Numbered from the stretch's first letter, positions 18,423 to 27,994 are shown. The stretch is DNA of 64,000 nt from Oscillatoriales cyanobacterium (GCA_004293365.1 RDYN01000029.1:30808-94807); one strand, 5' to 3'. The notes: a model not told the origin generated them from the letters alone. Numbers and translations are program-made.

Positions 18423-18620
18423 TCCCACAGCCTCCAAGGAGCATCACCATTATCCCTAAGTTCGTTCCAATATTTATACTCGCCGTAGGTATCATCGCAA
18501 AAAAAAGAAACCTTCGTGCTGGTAAGCCATCAATTGCCCCTGGGCATCTCACCGCCCTAGAGGCTCTCACTCTACCATACAATCATTTGCCTCCAAATAA
18601 TCAAATACGGTGTAGGAACG
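18405..18620 (-). repeat. Direct repeat copy A: rfbF 3' end plus rfbG 5' end
   Basis: Aligns by eye with 49826-50040: about 90% identity over the first ~95 bp, lower further on, with small indels. Both copies have the same orientation and span the rfbF stop/rfbG start junction. Confidence 0.85.
18423..18620 (-). pseudogene. rfbF 3' remnant
   Basis: Reads as the last ~65 codons of glucose-1-phosphate cytidylyltransferase with frameshifts. Residues LMAYQHEGFFFAM correspond to MAYRHEGFFFAM in the intact gene at 49840-50616, after which the frame is lost. It is a relic of the rfbF that once preceded rfbG. Confidence 0.82.
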
Positions 18621-18696
18621 GCGGGGTCGAAAGGGGCTGCTTGCTCGATCGCACTATATCTAACCTATGTCTGTGGGACGGCCGATCGATCGGGCA

Positions 18697-20847
18697 TCAA
18701 CTCCCTCTTTGCCTCAGTCCCAAATGGCAATACTTTTGCAGGAAAGAGCGTCCGATCCGGCTGTTGGCAGGATTTGGCCCGTAGGGCGATCGCAGAGAGT
18801 TAAACTGCAGCAGCAGAGCTTCGTCGTTTTCTGTATACTGCACTTTACCTTCGAGCCGATCGAACATTTCCAACACCAACTCATCGATCTCTTCTGGAGT
18901 ATTATCGATTACTTGAATGCCCCAGGAATAAAGAAGTTTGCTGTTGAGATTGAAAAAGAAGCGAGGTAAGAGTGCTTCTTCAAACGTGAGATAGCGATTT
19001 TCTACGGACGATCGAGCTAGTTTGGGAATAAACAGATCCAAATTCGACTGCGGGCGCCCGGAAATCGGCCAAGTGTTGGTAATAGCGCTGGGAACGCCAA
19101 ATACCAAGGGAACGCAAGCGAGCCCGGAAGCGCTTCCCAGAAAGAAACGACACTCAGCAGACAAAAAAACATCCATCCAATCGCTTTTTGCGTCAGTGCG
19201 AGCGTAGTCAATTACCTGTTTCATCGGTGGCAGCGGTTTCATGGTACGATCGCCCATGCGGATGACCCAGCCGCCCCGCGCTACGATCGACTCGATAGCC
19301 AATGAGTAAGTATCAACATCAGCACTGCGGTGCGTAGTCATTCCTTCTCGGCGGAAGCCATCTTCTCGAACGTGGAGGCACACAAACCAAGCATTTTTAG
19401 GCACTCCAAGCTGTTGCAAACAGTTCCATCCCCGCTCGAAATCCGAGGGCGACAGGCTCAGCAGCGGCGGTTTTGCTTCTGTTTGCCACTGTTTTTGCAC
19501 TGTGGCAAAAGCATAACCCAGATCTACCATTTGTCCGCTGGCAAGTTTGATGTGGTAAAGGGTGTATTCCAAACAGCGCATCGTCTTCGCTAGCGGCAGC
19601 AGGCGATCGATTGTAGGGGGGTCGGTGATAATGTGGAGGTAGGGCCGCCAGTAGTCGAGCAAACAAGGATTGATAACTTGTTCCGGAGGCGCTAACAGAA
19701 TTGTATGGCATTCAGGCCGCCAGCCGAGGATGCCCATTTTAATATAAAGATCTATATTGAGAGCTAGGTGGCCGATCGCTCCCAGCCAAGGCCAATTTGT
19801 GAAATATTCCGGCGTGATAAAGCGAATACCCAAATTTCCCAGGGGATGCTGGGCAAGCTGAGAGTTATATATTTCGATCGCCCCTTCCGCAGAGTCGATC
19901 GATTCGTATAATTTACCCGCATCGTAAAAATTCCAGCTCATTTTCATCCAAGCTTCTACCAGCTTGAGGCAAGCTTCCGTCCAATGTGGTTTTAGTTCGA
20001 GAACTTTTTGATAAATCTCGATCGCTTCTGCTAATTTTCCTTGCTGTATTAGTAAATTTCCCAGGTTAAACAGCGCCTCTTCCCCTACAGAAGGTTTGTT
20101 TTGTTTTTGCTTTTCCCCATCTATTTCGGCTTGCTCTATCAGTAAATTGACTAGGTTGGTACGCGATAATTCTCGATCGAAATTGAGGACGATCGCTTTT
20201 TTATAGCTCTCAATTGCCTCGATCCGCCTGTTTTGTTGCGTTAATATTTCCCCGAGTTGGCAGTAATTTTCTGCCTGTTCTGGTGCGAGGTTAATAGCTT
20301 TGCGGGTTGTGGCTATCGCAACTTCCAACTGCTGCTGTTTTGTCAGAGTTTCTGCTAAATTGCGGTAGGAATCTTTCACTGATGGATTAAGTTTAATCGC
20401 CTGAAAATAACAACTTTCCGCTTCATTCCACCGCTGCTGTTTTGCCAATATTTCCGCAGCTTGACAGTAGGAGGCTGCCGCTGCTTCGCGATCGCCCTGC
20501 TTGCATAGGGCTGCCCCCAAGCCGGTGTAAAATCTATAAAAATCAGGGGAAAGCTCGATCGCGCGGCGGTAAGAGGCGATCGCATCCTCCCAGCGACAGA
20601 GTTTTGCCAAAGCTTCGCCTAAATTGTAATAAGACCAAACCGAGTTAGGATTTAGTTGAATGGCGCGATCGCACGCCGTAACAGCTTCCTCCCAGCGATC
20701 GAGTTTAGCTAAGGTTTCCCCCAAATTGTGGTGAGACAAATAAAAATTGGGGTTAAGTGCGATCGCTTGGCGGTAACAGGCGATCGCTTCTGCCAACAAG
20801 CCTGCTTGCTTAAGTTTGTTTGCTTTCTGAAAATAACTTACTGTCAT
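18697..20847 (-). CDS. TPR - TIGR04372-type glycosyltransferase
   Basis: A 716-aa protein. Residues 1-~320 are about nine TPR units, beginning with the shared header YFQKANKLKQAGLLAEAIACYRQAI. Residues ~335-716 match the family I know as TIGR04372 putative glycosyltransferases: GIRFITPEYFTNWPWLGAIGHL, NAWFVCLHVREDGF, IVARGGWVIRMGD, DYARTDAKSDWMDVFLSAECRFFLG, VFGVPSAITNTWP. Its start overlaps the end of gmhA by 38 bp. A paralogue lies at 30241-32580. It likely transfers a sugar to a TPR-recognised acceptor; donor unknown. Confidence 0.85.
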   Translation of the reverse strand: MTVSYFQKANKLKQAGLLAEAIACYRQAIALNPNFYLSHHNLGETLAKLDRWEEAVTACDRAIQLNPNSVWSYYNLGEALAKLCRWEDAIASYRRAIELSPDFYRFYTGLGAALCKQGDREAAAASYCQAAEILAKQQRWNEAESCYFQAIKLNPSVKDSYRNLAETLTKQQQLEVAIATTRKAINLAPEQAENYCQLGEILTQQNRRIEAIESYKKAIVLNFDRELSRTNLVNLLIEQAEIDGEKQKQNKPSVGEEALFNLGNLLIQQGKLAEAIEIYQKVLELKPHWTEACLKLVEAWMKMSWNFYDAGKLYESIDSAEGAIEIYNSQLAQHPLGNLGIRFITPEYFTNWPWLGAIGHLALNIDLYIKMGILGWRPECHTILLAPPEQVINPCLLDYWRPYLHIITDPPTIDRLLPLAKTMRCLEYTLYHIKLASGQMVDLGYAFATVQKQWQTEAKPPLLSLSPSDFERGWNCLQQLGVPKNAWFVCLHVREDGFRREGMTTHRSADVDTYSLAIESIVARGGWVIRMGDRTMKPLPPMKQVIDYARTDAKSDWMDVFLSAECRFFLGSASGLACVPLVFGVPSAITNTWPISGRPQSNLDLFIPKLARSSVENRYLTFEEALLPRFFFNLNSKLLYSWGIQVIDNTPEEIDELVLEMFDRLEGKVQYTENDEALLLQFNSLRSPYGPNPANSRIGRSFLQKYCHLGLRQRGS

Positions 20848-21469
20848 TAATTACCGAACGCTCAACATCTGTTTCTGGTAGCGAACCTTTCATCAACCCA
20901 TCTAGAATACAATGACAAATGCACAAATGGGTAATTTCAGCAAATCCATAGGCCATCGTGGGAACGTAAAAATTGAGATCTCCTAATTGACGCAGGGGAT
21001 TATCCGGCGCAAAAGCTGAAAGCGTGATGACGTAACAGCCCATTTTAGCAGCTTGAGTTGCCCCAGCTAAAATATTAGCCGATTTTCCCGAACTGCTGAT
21101 GGCAAACACAATATCGCCCGATTGGGCAAAGGTGGCGATCGGCTTGCTAAAAACTTGTTCGTACCCAAAATCATTGCTGATGCAAGTGAGGAGGGCTCCG
21201 TCATTGAAAGCCATCGAGGGAAATCCTCCATTGCGCCAGTAATCTATTGCTTGGTGACTTGCTACCGCAGCGCTGCCGCCGTTACCAATGAAAATTACTT
21301 TTCGTTGCTGTTTGCTTTGTTGGGATACTAAAGCAGCCGCCCGACTAACTGCTTCGGAAAAGGTGAGGGGATAAAGTTCTTTGTCACTCGCTTCAAAGTT
21401 TTCGCTTAAATTTGCAAGTTGGCGGAAATAGTCGGTAGCAAAGGGTAGTTCTGAGGCAAAATTTTGCAT
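20810..21469 (-). CDS. gmhA: Sedoheptulose-7-phosphate isomerase-like SIS protein
   Basis: A 219-aa single SIS-domain phosphosugar isomerase resembling GmhA, which makes D-glycero-D-manno-heptose 7-phosphate. The motifs VIFIGNGGSAAVASHQAIDYWRN, NDFGYEQVF and GDIVFAISSSGKSANIL are in the family order, and the length is close to GmhA. It sits after the NUDIX gene and overlaps the TPR-TIGR04372 gene. Matching heptose genes (gmhB and an hldE-like fusion) are in the same strand run at 45.4-47.5 kb. A different phosphosugar substrate remains possible. Confidence 0.8.
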   Translation of the reverse strand: MQNFASELPFATDYFRQLANLSENFEASDKELYPLTFSEAVSRAAALVSQQSKQQRKVIFIGNGGSAAVASHQAIDYWRNGGFPSMAFNDGALLTCISNDFGYEQVFSKPIATFAQSGDIVFAISSSGKSANILAGATQAAKMGCYVITLSAFAPDNPLRQLGDLNFYVPTMAYGFAEITHLCICHCILDGLMKGSLPETDVERSVINDSKLFSESKQT

Positions 21470-21497
21470 ATTTTGTGTTCGATGGCGTAAGTTTTAA

Positions 21498-21983
21498 CTA
21501 ATCTGAAACCGACCACTTTAACTTTTTTGTTGTGAATTCCTGCCAAGCCAAACTAAGTTCTGGAAAATCAATGGCTTCCACAACTTGCGGCAGCATCCGA
21601 GGAATTTTGGGCACTAAAGGCAGTTGAGTTAATTCCTCAAATGTAAATAGTTGGAAGGCTTGTCCTTCGGTTAAGGTTAATTGGCTAGTTCCAACTGTCA
21701 GGGGAATGCCAAAAATATAGATGGTGCAAGCTCGATCGGGTACTTCCCAAGTCAGCAAGTATTTCGGTTCCGGCGGCATCCAGCAAAGTTCTTCTGCGAT
21801 TTCTCGCTTCATCGCTTCGACAGGAGTTTCGCCTGCTTCCACGCTACCGCCGAACAATCCCCAGCGATCGGGGGCTATGATTTCAGGTATATTGTCTCGA
21901 AGTTGCAATAACAGGCGACTTCCTTGGTAGAGGAATGCTTTGGAAACCTGAAGATTCACCGTCGCAGCAGCATTTTGCACCAT
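21498..21983 (-). CDS. NUDIX hydrolase
   Basis: A 161-aa protein with a complete NUDIX box, GGSVEAGETPVEAMKREIAEEL (residues 45-66; key E52, R60, E61, E64, E65). NUDIX enzymes cleave nucleoside diphosphates linked to another group, such as NDP-sugars or GDP-mannose. It lies 5 bp after the SDR gene and 28 bp before gmhA, so it could hydrolyse or police a nucleotide-sugar of this pathway (inference). Confidence 0.88.
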   Translation of the reverse strand: MVQNAAATVNLQVSKAFLYQGSRLLLQLRDNIPEIIAPDRWGLFGGSVEAGETPVEAMKREIAEELCWMPPEPKYLLTWEVPDRACTIYIFGIPLTVGTSQLTLTEGQAFQLFTFEELTQLPLVPKIPRMLPQVVEAIDFPELSLAWQEFTTKKLKWSVSD

Positions 21984-21988
21984 AAATT

Positions 21989-22984
21989 TTAGGTTTTTCC
22001 CAAATATTCAAACCATGCTTTTGTGGCTTCCTGAATCGAATCAGGCGTCCACACGGGTGCTTCTCGCCACAAGTCGATGTTCGCCAACATCTGCGCTACC
22101 CCTTCGGGGAAAGGAACTTTTGGTTCCCATCCCAAGAGAGTTTTAGCCTTGGTGATGTCTCCCCAAGTGCAATCAGGTTCTCCGGGGCGTTTGGGGATGT
22201 GGACGATGGGGCCGCCCAATAGTTCCACTAAGGTGAGGACGCTTTGAGGATTTCCCGATCCGATGTTGATAATTTCGCCGGTGACATCCGATGCTGCTGC
22301 GGTGACAAAAGCTTCTACCACGTCGCTGACAAAGGTAAAATCTCTGGTTTGCGTGCCATCTCCGACAAGGGTGAAGGGTTTACCTGCTAATTTTTGAGCT
22401 AAAAAGACGCCGAAAACTGCACCGTAGGCCCCTGTAGTTCTCGATCGGGGCCCGTAGACGTTAAACAAGCGCAGGGAGAGGGCGGGGAGTTTGTACACTT
22501 TTGCCCAGTGCATCACCATTTGCTCGCCTAAATATTTGGTCAAGCCGTAGGGGTGTTCGGGCTCACAGGGATAGGTTTCGGGTGTGGGATAGGTGTCTGG
22601 GATGCCGTAGCAGGTGGAGGATGCGGTGTAGACGAAGCGTTGGATTTGAGCGCTGCGGCAAGCGTCTAGCAGGCTAAAGGTGCCTTGAACGTTCGAGTGG
22701 TAGTATTGGCTGGGGTTTTCGATCGACGGTACTAAGTCGGCCAGCCCTGCTAGGTGGAATACCCAGTCTATTCCTTCTAGGGTTGAGGGGGCGATCGCGG
22801 CTGCGTCTTGTTCTAGAAAGTTAAAGGTGTTGTAGGTTTTGGCTTGTTCTAAGTTGGCAAGGCGGCCGACAATCAGGCTGTCGAGGCCGGTGACGGTGTG
22901 GCCGAGGGCTAAGAGGCGATCGCACAGGTGGCTGCCGATGAAGCCCGCAGCGCCGGTTACTAAGCAGTGTTTAGATGCAGTCAA
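21989..22984 (-). CDS. NDP-sugar epimerase/dehydratase (SDR)
   Basis: A 331-aa extended SDR similar to UDP-glucose 4-epimerases and UDP-glucuronate decarboxylases. It has VTGAAGFIGSHLCDRL, IDWVFHLAGLADLVPS, TASSTCYG, the catalytic YGLTKYLGE, RLFNVYGPRS and the C-terminal LLGWEPKVPFPEG. The start is TTG 22984, chosen because GAGGAG lies seven bases upstream and no ATG fits the N-terminal Rossmann strand. It is the leading gene of the SDR-NUDIX-gmhA-TPR group. Confidence 0.87.
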   Translation of the reverse strand: MTASKHCLVTGAAGFIGSHLCDRLLALGHTVTGLDSLIVGRLANLEQAKTYNTFNFLEQDAAAIAPSTLEGIDWVFHLAGLADLVPSIENPSQYYHSNVQGTFSLLDACRSAQIQRFVYTASSTCYGIPDTYPTPETYPCEPEHPYGLTKYLGEQMVMHWAKVYKLPALSLRLFNVYGPRSRTTGAYGAVFGVFLAQKLAGKPFTLVGDGTQTRDFTFVSDVVEAFVTAAASDVTGEIINIGSGNPQSVLTLVELLGGPIVHIPKRPGEPDCTWGDITKAKTLLGWEPKVPFPEGVAQMLANIDLWREAPVWTPDSIQEATKAWFEYLGKT

Positions 22985-23028
22985 TCAGTTTCTCCTCACA
23001 TTTTGAGATGGTTTCACTTGCTTGAATT

Positions 23029-24042
23029 TTACAAGTTTTGGATCAATTCCCAATACTTGTTTCCCGCTTCGAGTTCCACATTAAAGATTTCTTTGAGCGT
23101 CGATCGCGCCGCATTCCACTGTACGTCTTCTGGATTGACGCGATAGCGTCCCAAATATTCCGTACAAATTCGCCTCAGAGCGCGGTAAATTTTAGTTTCC
23201 ACAGTTGCAGGACTAAAATTGTGCGTGCCGACAAAGCTCATTAAAGTATCTAGAGCAACATCAGTGGCAGAGTTCAAAATACAGAAATAAGCATATTTGA
23301 GGGTTGCTAGTTCCAAACTTTCCCCTTTGTAGCGATCGCGCACCCAATCGTACTTTCTCAGCCACACGCCATCCGTACCGATCAAAGTTCCGTAGCGATC
23401 GTTATCTGGAACTAAGGGATTCGGATTGCGAAACAAAGCATGGCGCGGCACTCCCCGACCGAAGTAATCGAAATTTATCAAAAAGAAATCCCGCGCTTTG
23501 AGGTGATTGAAAATTTCGGGAAACAGAGGAACATTTTTGTATATCTCCTCAAATAAAAGTTCTACCCGCAGCCCCAATACATTAGATGAAATTTGCTTTT
23601 CGGCTCCCTCTAAAATTTCTAATTCCGAACCTTCTGTATCTATTTTGAGAAAGTCAATATCTATGTTTCGCGAACTTGCCCAACTATCGAGGGATGAAGT
23701 TTTCACGCGAATTACAGATTCTATTTCCCCTTCACCCGGTCTGTATCGTTTAAACCATTCCGAGTCGAGATTGGGAGGGTAAAAAGAACAATATCCCCGG
23801 TGTTTGGTGATATAAAAATCTCTTTCTCCTTCTGCTTTTGCCAGAGCCAGCTCGACCACTTCAAAACCCGATCGAGAATTGTACTTTCTCAGGCGTTGGG
23901 CCTCTTCTGGATCTGGCTCAAAGGTCAGGTAAAGTAATTCTCCAGCAAATCCCGACCATGAGGGGTGCATCCCGTAACGACCGCCCACATCAACGACGAT
24001 CGTCGTGCTTTTATGAGGTTCCATGCCAACACCTATTTTCAA
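23029..24042 (-). CDS. FkbM-family methyltransferase
   Basis: A 337-aa protein with TIVVDVGGRYG near residues 14-24 and the FkbM signature DIDFLKIDTEGSELEILEGAEK near 130-147. FkbM enzymes are O-methyltransferases found in glycan and secondary-metabolite clusters. The TTG start at 24042 overlaps the radical SAM stop by four bases (TTGA); the ATG at 24024 is an alternative. The C-terminal ~100 residues after the core (KYDWVRDRYKGESLELATLKYAYFC...) are additional helices. Confidence 0.85.
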   Translation of the reverse strand: MKIGVGMEPHKSTTIVVDVGGRYGMHPSWSGFAGELLYLTFEPDPEEAQRLRKYNSRSGFEVVELALAKAEGERDFYITKHRGYCSFYPPNLDSEWFKRYRPGEGEIESVIRVKTSSLDSWASSRNIDIDFLKIDTEGSELEILEGAEKQISSNVLGLRVELLFEEIYKNVPLFPEIFNHLKARDFFLINFDYFGRGVPRHALFRNPNPLVPDNDRYGTLIGTDGVWLRKYDWVRDRYKGESLELATLKYAYFCILNSATDVALDTLMSFVGTHNFSPATVETKIYRALRRICTEYLGRYRVNPEDVQWNAARSTLKEIFNVELEAGNKYWELIQNL

Positions 24043-25115
24043 AAGTTACTGTAGCAAGCCGTGCATATTTTAGGGATATTTCCCCCTAAATGAGCGCGTC
24101 TGAAGGCAATCATTTGTTCGCTATTCCACTCCTGTGTTAAGTTGCGCGCATCCCCGAGTTCGCAGACTTCTGGATTCGCCACCATGCAGCAAGGAACTAT
24201 TTTCATATCTGATGAGATATAAAGTCGATCGAACGGCCAGGGGCAGAGTTTTTTGGGGTCGGTGGTATCGTATTTTTGGTCGATGAACCAGAATGTAACT
24301 TCGACGTTGTGTTGTTTGCCAATAGCAATCAGCCGTTCTGCCATTGACAAATCAAACCGTCTGTGCACATCTACTTTTTGATTGACTTCCCGCCACTCGT
24401 CTTGACCCCAATCATTCACGTCAAGAGACAAAGTTAAACGCTCGAAACCCAAGTCAGCAGCGAGGACGGGAAACTGTTCCAATTCAGAAAAATTATCTTG
24501 CTGAACTACCGTCCACATTCGAGTGCGCTTGCGGTTAGTATCGCGACAATACTCATTTAGCAAGCGACAGTTTTCGACCACCTTTTCAAAGCGACCCCCG
24601 CGCCGAATTTTTTCGTAAGTTTCTTTCGCAGTTCCATCAACAGAAACCTGCAATTCGCAGATATCTGCATCGATCAGTCGCCGGTAATTGTCTTGGAAAT
24701 GCAAGATTGAAGCATTGGTTGTTGACCTTACCCAAATATGTTTCGATCGGGCATACTCGATCATTTCAAAGTAGCATTTGCCCAACAATGGTTCGCCCAT
24801 TCCTTGCAATTTGATTTCAATCAATCCGTACTGGCGATCGATCAAATCTTTGTAATCCTCAAAAGACATATCCTCCGCCCGTTTAAAACCCTCCCAATCA
24901 CTGACCTGGCACATCGTACAGTGATAGTTACAGCGGCTGACATTTTCAATGTCAAGCATGACGGGTAAGTAGTCGAGAACTTCACCCCTTTGAGCCGCTT
25001 GGTACTTGAGATAATTCTCTTGTCGCTGCGGAAATGTTTTGAACCCGGCAGCCAGGGTCGCTTCGTACAAACTAGCGTCGCGGAACGGTCGGGGTAACGT
25101 GTTAAGTCTATCCAT
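24039..25115 (-). CDS. Radical SAM protein with SPASM-like tail
   Basis: A 358-aa radical SAM enzyme. C62-x3-C66-x2-C69 (CNYHCTMC) binds the 4Fe-4S cluster, and QGMGEPLL follows, as in the family. The C-terminal part has further cysteines (LCPWPFDRLYISSDMKIVPCCM ... ICTACYSNF) like a SPASM or twitch auxiliary-cluster domain. Such proteins in polysaccharide clusters perform dehydrogenation, epimerisation or other radical modification of a sugar or peptide; the reaction here cannot be read. It is coupled to the FkbM gene by a four-base overlap. Confidence 0.85.
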   Translation of the reverse strand: MDRLNTLPRPFRDASLYEATLAAGFKTFPQRQENYLKYQAAQRGEVLDYLPVMLDIENVSRCNYHCTMCQVSDWEGFKRAEDMSFEDYKDLIDRQYGLIEIKLQGMGEPLLGKCYFEMIEYARSKHIWVRSTTNASILHFQDNYRRLIDADICELQVSVDGTAKETYEKIRRGGRFEKVVENCRLLNEYCRDTNRKRTRMWTVVQQDNFSELEQFPVLAADLGFERLTLSLDVNDWGQDEWREVNQKVDVHRRFDLSMAERLIAIGKQHNVEVTFWFIDQKYDTTDPKKLCPWPFDRLYISSDMKIVPCCMVANPEVCELGDARNLTQEWNSEQMIAFRRAHLGGNIPKICTACYSNF

Positions 25116-25140
25116 AGTTGCAGTACCTTACTTTTTTTCT

Positions 25141-26244
25141 TCACAAATCCGCAGTAAAGCGCAAGGCTTCGTCAACAATCATGCCGATGTCGTAATAGCG
25201 GTAATTCCCCATCCGACCCACCGAAAAAACGTTGTCTGGCATCTCTTTGCGGTAGCGATCGGCTATTTCTTGCTGCTCTTTTATCGGATATGGATAAAGT
25301 TTGTTGCTCGTAGAAGGAATTTCCATTCCTAACAAAGTCGTAGGAGATTTGTAGCCGGTAAGTTTTTTATATTCAACTACGCGGGTAAAAACTTCATCGT
25401 TGGCATAGTGCAAGAAAAAAGTCGGGTCGGGAATGACTTGTTCGACTGGCAATACCAGCTTAATAAAATCGCGACCGATATACTTGAGTTCCCCATACTC
25501 GAAGTCAAACAGCAAATCTGGGGAAAGAGAACTTACCAAAATATCTGACTTGATCCACTCTCCCTTAACTTGCACTGCTGCTTTTTGCACGTCAAAGGCT
25601 TCGATGTGGCAATTCATCCAAAGCGTTACTCCCGGAGTATTGGCGCAGATGTCGAAGTAGTCGTCCCAGCCGCGCAGCGAGATAGGATAAGAGATGAAAA
25701 ATTCCGGGCGAACTTCTTTGGTTCCCGTCCGCAATTGTACGCCTTTACCATCAAATTTGAAGTCAGTCAGTACCGTATTGGACTCTATTTGCCACATCTT
25801 TTTCGAGTAGTTTTTAACAAACTTGTCGTACAGTGTGGCACCAACTGAGTAAATCCAATATTCCTCGAAGTTTCGCGCCGTACTCGGATCGGGCCTTTCG
25901 CTCAACTCCTGCTCTATTTTCTCTTTGTCTGGCATCAGGGGAATGTCATCGGCATGGATTGGGTAGGAGTAAAATTGACCGTCCCGTTCCACATAAGTTA
26001 ACAAGTAATGATCGAGCAGTCGTTGGGGAACTCGTTCCTGTAAAAAGTTGAAAACCGACTCGTGGGCCGTGAATAGGTGGCGCGGACCAAAAGTGTAAGG
26101 ATGACCCCCATAATATAAGGTTTGACATCCGCCCCCGAGTTGGGACGCACACTCAATTAATGTAACTTGCCATCCTTTGTTAGCTAGTATGTGAGCCCAA
26201 GTACAGCCTGCAAAACCACCGCCAATAATTGTTGCTGTTTTCAC
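25141..26244 (-). CDS. UDP-galactopyranose mutase-like flavoprotein
   Basis: A 367-aa protein with an N-terminal FAD-binding fold (ATIIGGGFAGCTWAHILANKGWQVTLIE) and family segments GGGCQTLYYGGHPYTFGPRHLFT, MWQIESN and the C-terminal VGRMGNYRYYDIGMIVDEAL. UDP-galactopyranose mutase converts UDP-Galp to UDP-Galf for furanose-containing glycans. The length and C-terminal RxGxYRYYD-type FAD motif match. The start is GTG 26244 with AAGGA seven bases upstream. A related mutase specificity is possible. Confidence 0.82.
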   Translation of the reverse strand: MKTATIIGGGFAGCTWAHILANKGWQVTLIECASQLGGGCQTLYYGGHPYTFGPRHLFTAHESVFNFLQERVPQRLLDHYLLTYVERDGQFYSYPIHADDIPLMPDKEKIEQELSERPDPSTARNFEEYWIYSVGATLYDKFVKNYSKKMWQIESNTVLTDFKFDGKGVQLRTGTKEVRPEFFISYPISLRGWDDYFDICANTPGVTLWMNCHIEAFDVQKAAVQVKGEWIKSDILVSSLSPDLLFDFEYGELKYIGRDFIKLVLPVEQVIPDPTFFLHYANDEVFTRVVEYKKLTGYKSPTTLLGMEIPSTSNKLYPYPIKEQQEIADRYRKEMPDNVFSVGRMGNYRYYDIGMIVDEALRFTADL

Positions 26245-26319
26245 TGATTTTTCCTTAATTGTGCAACTGATTTTTTGTTTAGTTGTTAAACAACTTTATT
26301 GTTGTTCGATCGCAAATTG

Positions 26320-27069
26320 CTAATCATCTAAGTAGGTGATGAAAGAGCGACCCCACCATCCTACTTGGATGTGTGGGGCAAATTTGAAGCGACTTTTTTG
26401 CTGAAACTCTGCGAAGGCTTTGGCAACTCCTTTAACAGGCGAACCTTTGTAACCTGTAAATAAGTCGTCAATATATAACAAGCTACCTTCTTGCAGCAAG
26501 GGTTCTATAAATTCAAACACGGGGACTGCTGATTCGTATAAGTCGCAGTCAATACAAGCTAAAGCTATTTTATTGTTTTTCGCTAAAAAGCTTTGTTGTA
26601 ACTCGGGGGTGAGCCTTTCTTTATAGAATCCTGCGATCGTTTGACAGCTATCTACATAAATCCCGTGTTCTTTGATTAAATGCCAGAATTCTTCTTGGGC
26701 AGTTTTGAGAGCGCCTTGTTGCCAAACTTGGTGGCTGGGTTGCGATTCGACTGCTGGAAGTCCCTCGAAACTGTCGAAGGCAAAGAATTTCATTGATTCT
26801 AGGTTGTGCCTTCTGGCTTCGGTGAGCGCCATCCTAAAAGTTCTCACTCGGTGGCAGCCGTATTCGTGATAGTCTCCTTCTATTTTGTTGTCTGTCAAGA
26901 AATCAAAAGCTTGCATAAAAAAAGCTAGTTTTTGACATTGACGGTTGGTTTGATTGTAAGCGATTTCGTCCTGACGGCTCCAATTTTCTAAGTCAGAGCC
27001 GTTTGCGAGTTTGACCCAAGGTTCTTGAAGTATGGGTTGGGTTTGGGTGTATTCATTGCTGTTATTCAT
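26320..27069 (-). CDS. TylF/MycF-family O-methyltransferase
   Basis: A 249-aa protein of the macrocin O-methyltransferase (TylF) family, Mg-dependent enzymes that methylate sugar hydroxyls. It shows EGDYHEYGCHRVRTFRMAL, FFAFDSFEGLP, then IALACIDCDLYESAVPVFEFIEPLLQEGSLLYIDDL, in which the acidic residues of DCD and DD match the metal site. The start (ATG 27069) overlaps the upstream SDR stop by four bases. Confidence 0.87.
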   Translation of the reverse strand: MNNSNEYTQTQPILQEPWVKLANGSDLENWSRQDEIAYNQTNRQCQKLAFFMQAFDFLTDNKIEGDYHEYGCHRVRTFRMALTEARRHNLESMKFFAFDSFEGLPAVESQPSHQVWQQGALKTAQEEFWHLIKEHGIYVDSCQTIAGFYKERLTPELQQSFLAKNNKIALACIDCDLYESAVPVFEFIEPLLQEGSLLYIDDLFTGYKGSPVKGVAKAFAEFQQKSRFKFAPHIQVGWWGRSFITYLDD

Positions 27070-27953
27070 GTCAATTCACCTCCTGCAATTTGATTGTCTG
27101 GCCGGAAGTAAGAACGGATACCTACCTCCAACTCCGTGAAACGAAAATTTGGCACTGCGGAATTTAGATAAGCGGTATCGAATAGCAAGTCAAAGTCTCT
27201 TCCTGCATCGGCTGCTTCGTAGATTGTTTCAAATTCCACGGCTCCGATCGCGCCCACTAAATTAGCTATGTCGATTATAGTACAACTTGTGCCGGTTGCT
27301 ACATTTATAATTCCGTGAAGCTGCCCGGGTATTAATAGTTGGATTAGGCGGCAAATGTCCGTAATGTAAACGTAATCGCGCCGTTGCTTCCCGCTACCTT
27401 TAATAACTACTCGCTTGTCATTTTTTATGGCTGAGACTATTTTCTTAATAACGCTGCGATCGTTGGGCGCCGCACCGTAAATACCGGGAATTCGCAGGAT
27501 TGTTACCGGACACTTTACTTCTCCTAAAGACATTAGCATTGATTCGCAGGAAGCTTTGGCAAGTCCGTACCAAGTGTCTGGATTTACGGGCGATCGTTCG
27601 GTAAGCGGCAGACTCGGTTTGCTGCCGTAGACATCAACGGAACTAAAATAGATAATCGAGCGAGCATTTGTCAGTTTGGCACATTCTATTAAGTTGTTAA
27701 CTATTTCTAAGTTATCTTTATAAGAGTTAAAGGAATTTTCTACTAATCTGCTGATGCCTGCAAAAAATACAATTGTCGGAGATGCCTCATTGCTAAAAGA
27801 TTTAAAAAAATTAGAAACTTCCCCAGCTTTTAAAAAGTTACAATCTTTTGAGGACAATGAAAGCGCGCGAGCGATATTGCCACCAAGGTATTTAGTGAAG
27901 TAACCGCCTATGTAGCTATTTTTACCGATAATAATTATCTTTGGGTCCTTCAA
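27066..27953 (-). CDS. NAD-dependent epimerase/dehydratase (SDR)
   Basis: A 295-aa SDR. The N-terminal GKNSYIGGYF is a divergent form of the Rossmann TGxxGxxG. TIVFFAGISRLVENS, YFSSVDVYG, catalytic YGLAK and RIPGIYG follow in the expected order. The start is TTG 27953 with AAGGAG nine bases upstream. It is coupled to the TylF-type gene and probably makes or reduces the sugar that gene methylates. Confidence 0.83.
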   Translation of the reverse strand: MKDPKIIIIGKNSYIGGYFTKYLGGNIARALSLSSKDCNFLKAGEVSNFFKSFSNEASPTIVFFAGISRLVENSFNSYKDNLEIVNNLIECAKLTNARSIIYFSSVDVYGSKPSLPLTERSPVNPDTWYGLAKASCESMLMSLGEVKCPVTILRIPGIYGAAPNDRSVIKKIVSAIKNDKRVVIKGSGKQRRDYVYITDICRLIQLLIPGQLHGIINVATGTSCTIIDIANLVGAIGAVEFETIYEAADAGRDFDLLFDTAYLNSAVPNFRFTELEVGIRSYFRPDNQIAGGELT

Positions 27954-27994
27954 AACAGTTTGCTCCTTTACCTTGTTTTATTCGATCGCCCTAA

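Noticed and set aside
20810..20847. 38-bp overlap of gmhA and the TPR gene as a frameshift
   Set aside because: Both frames keep family motifs to their ends or starts; the TPR ATG aligns with paralogue starts, so the overlap looks genuine.
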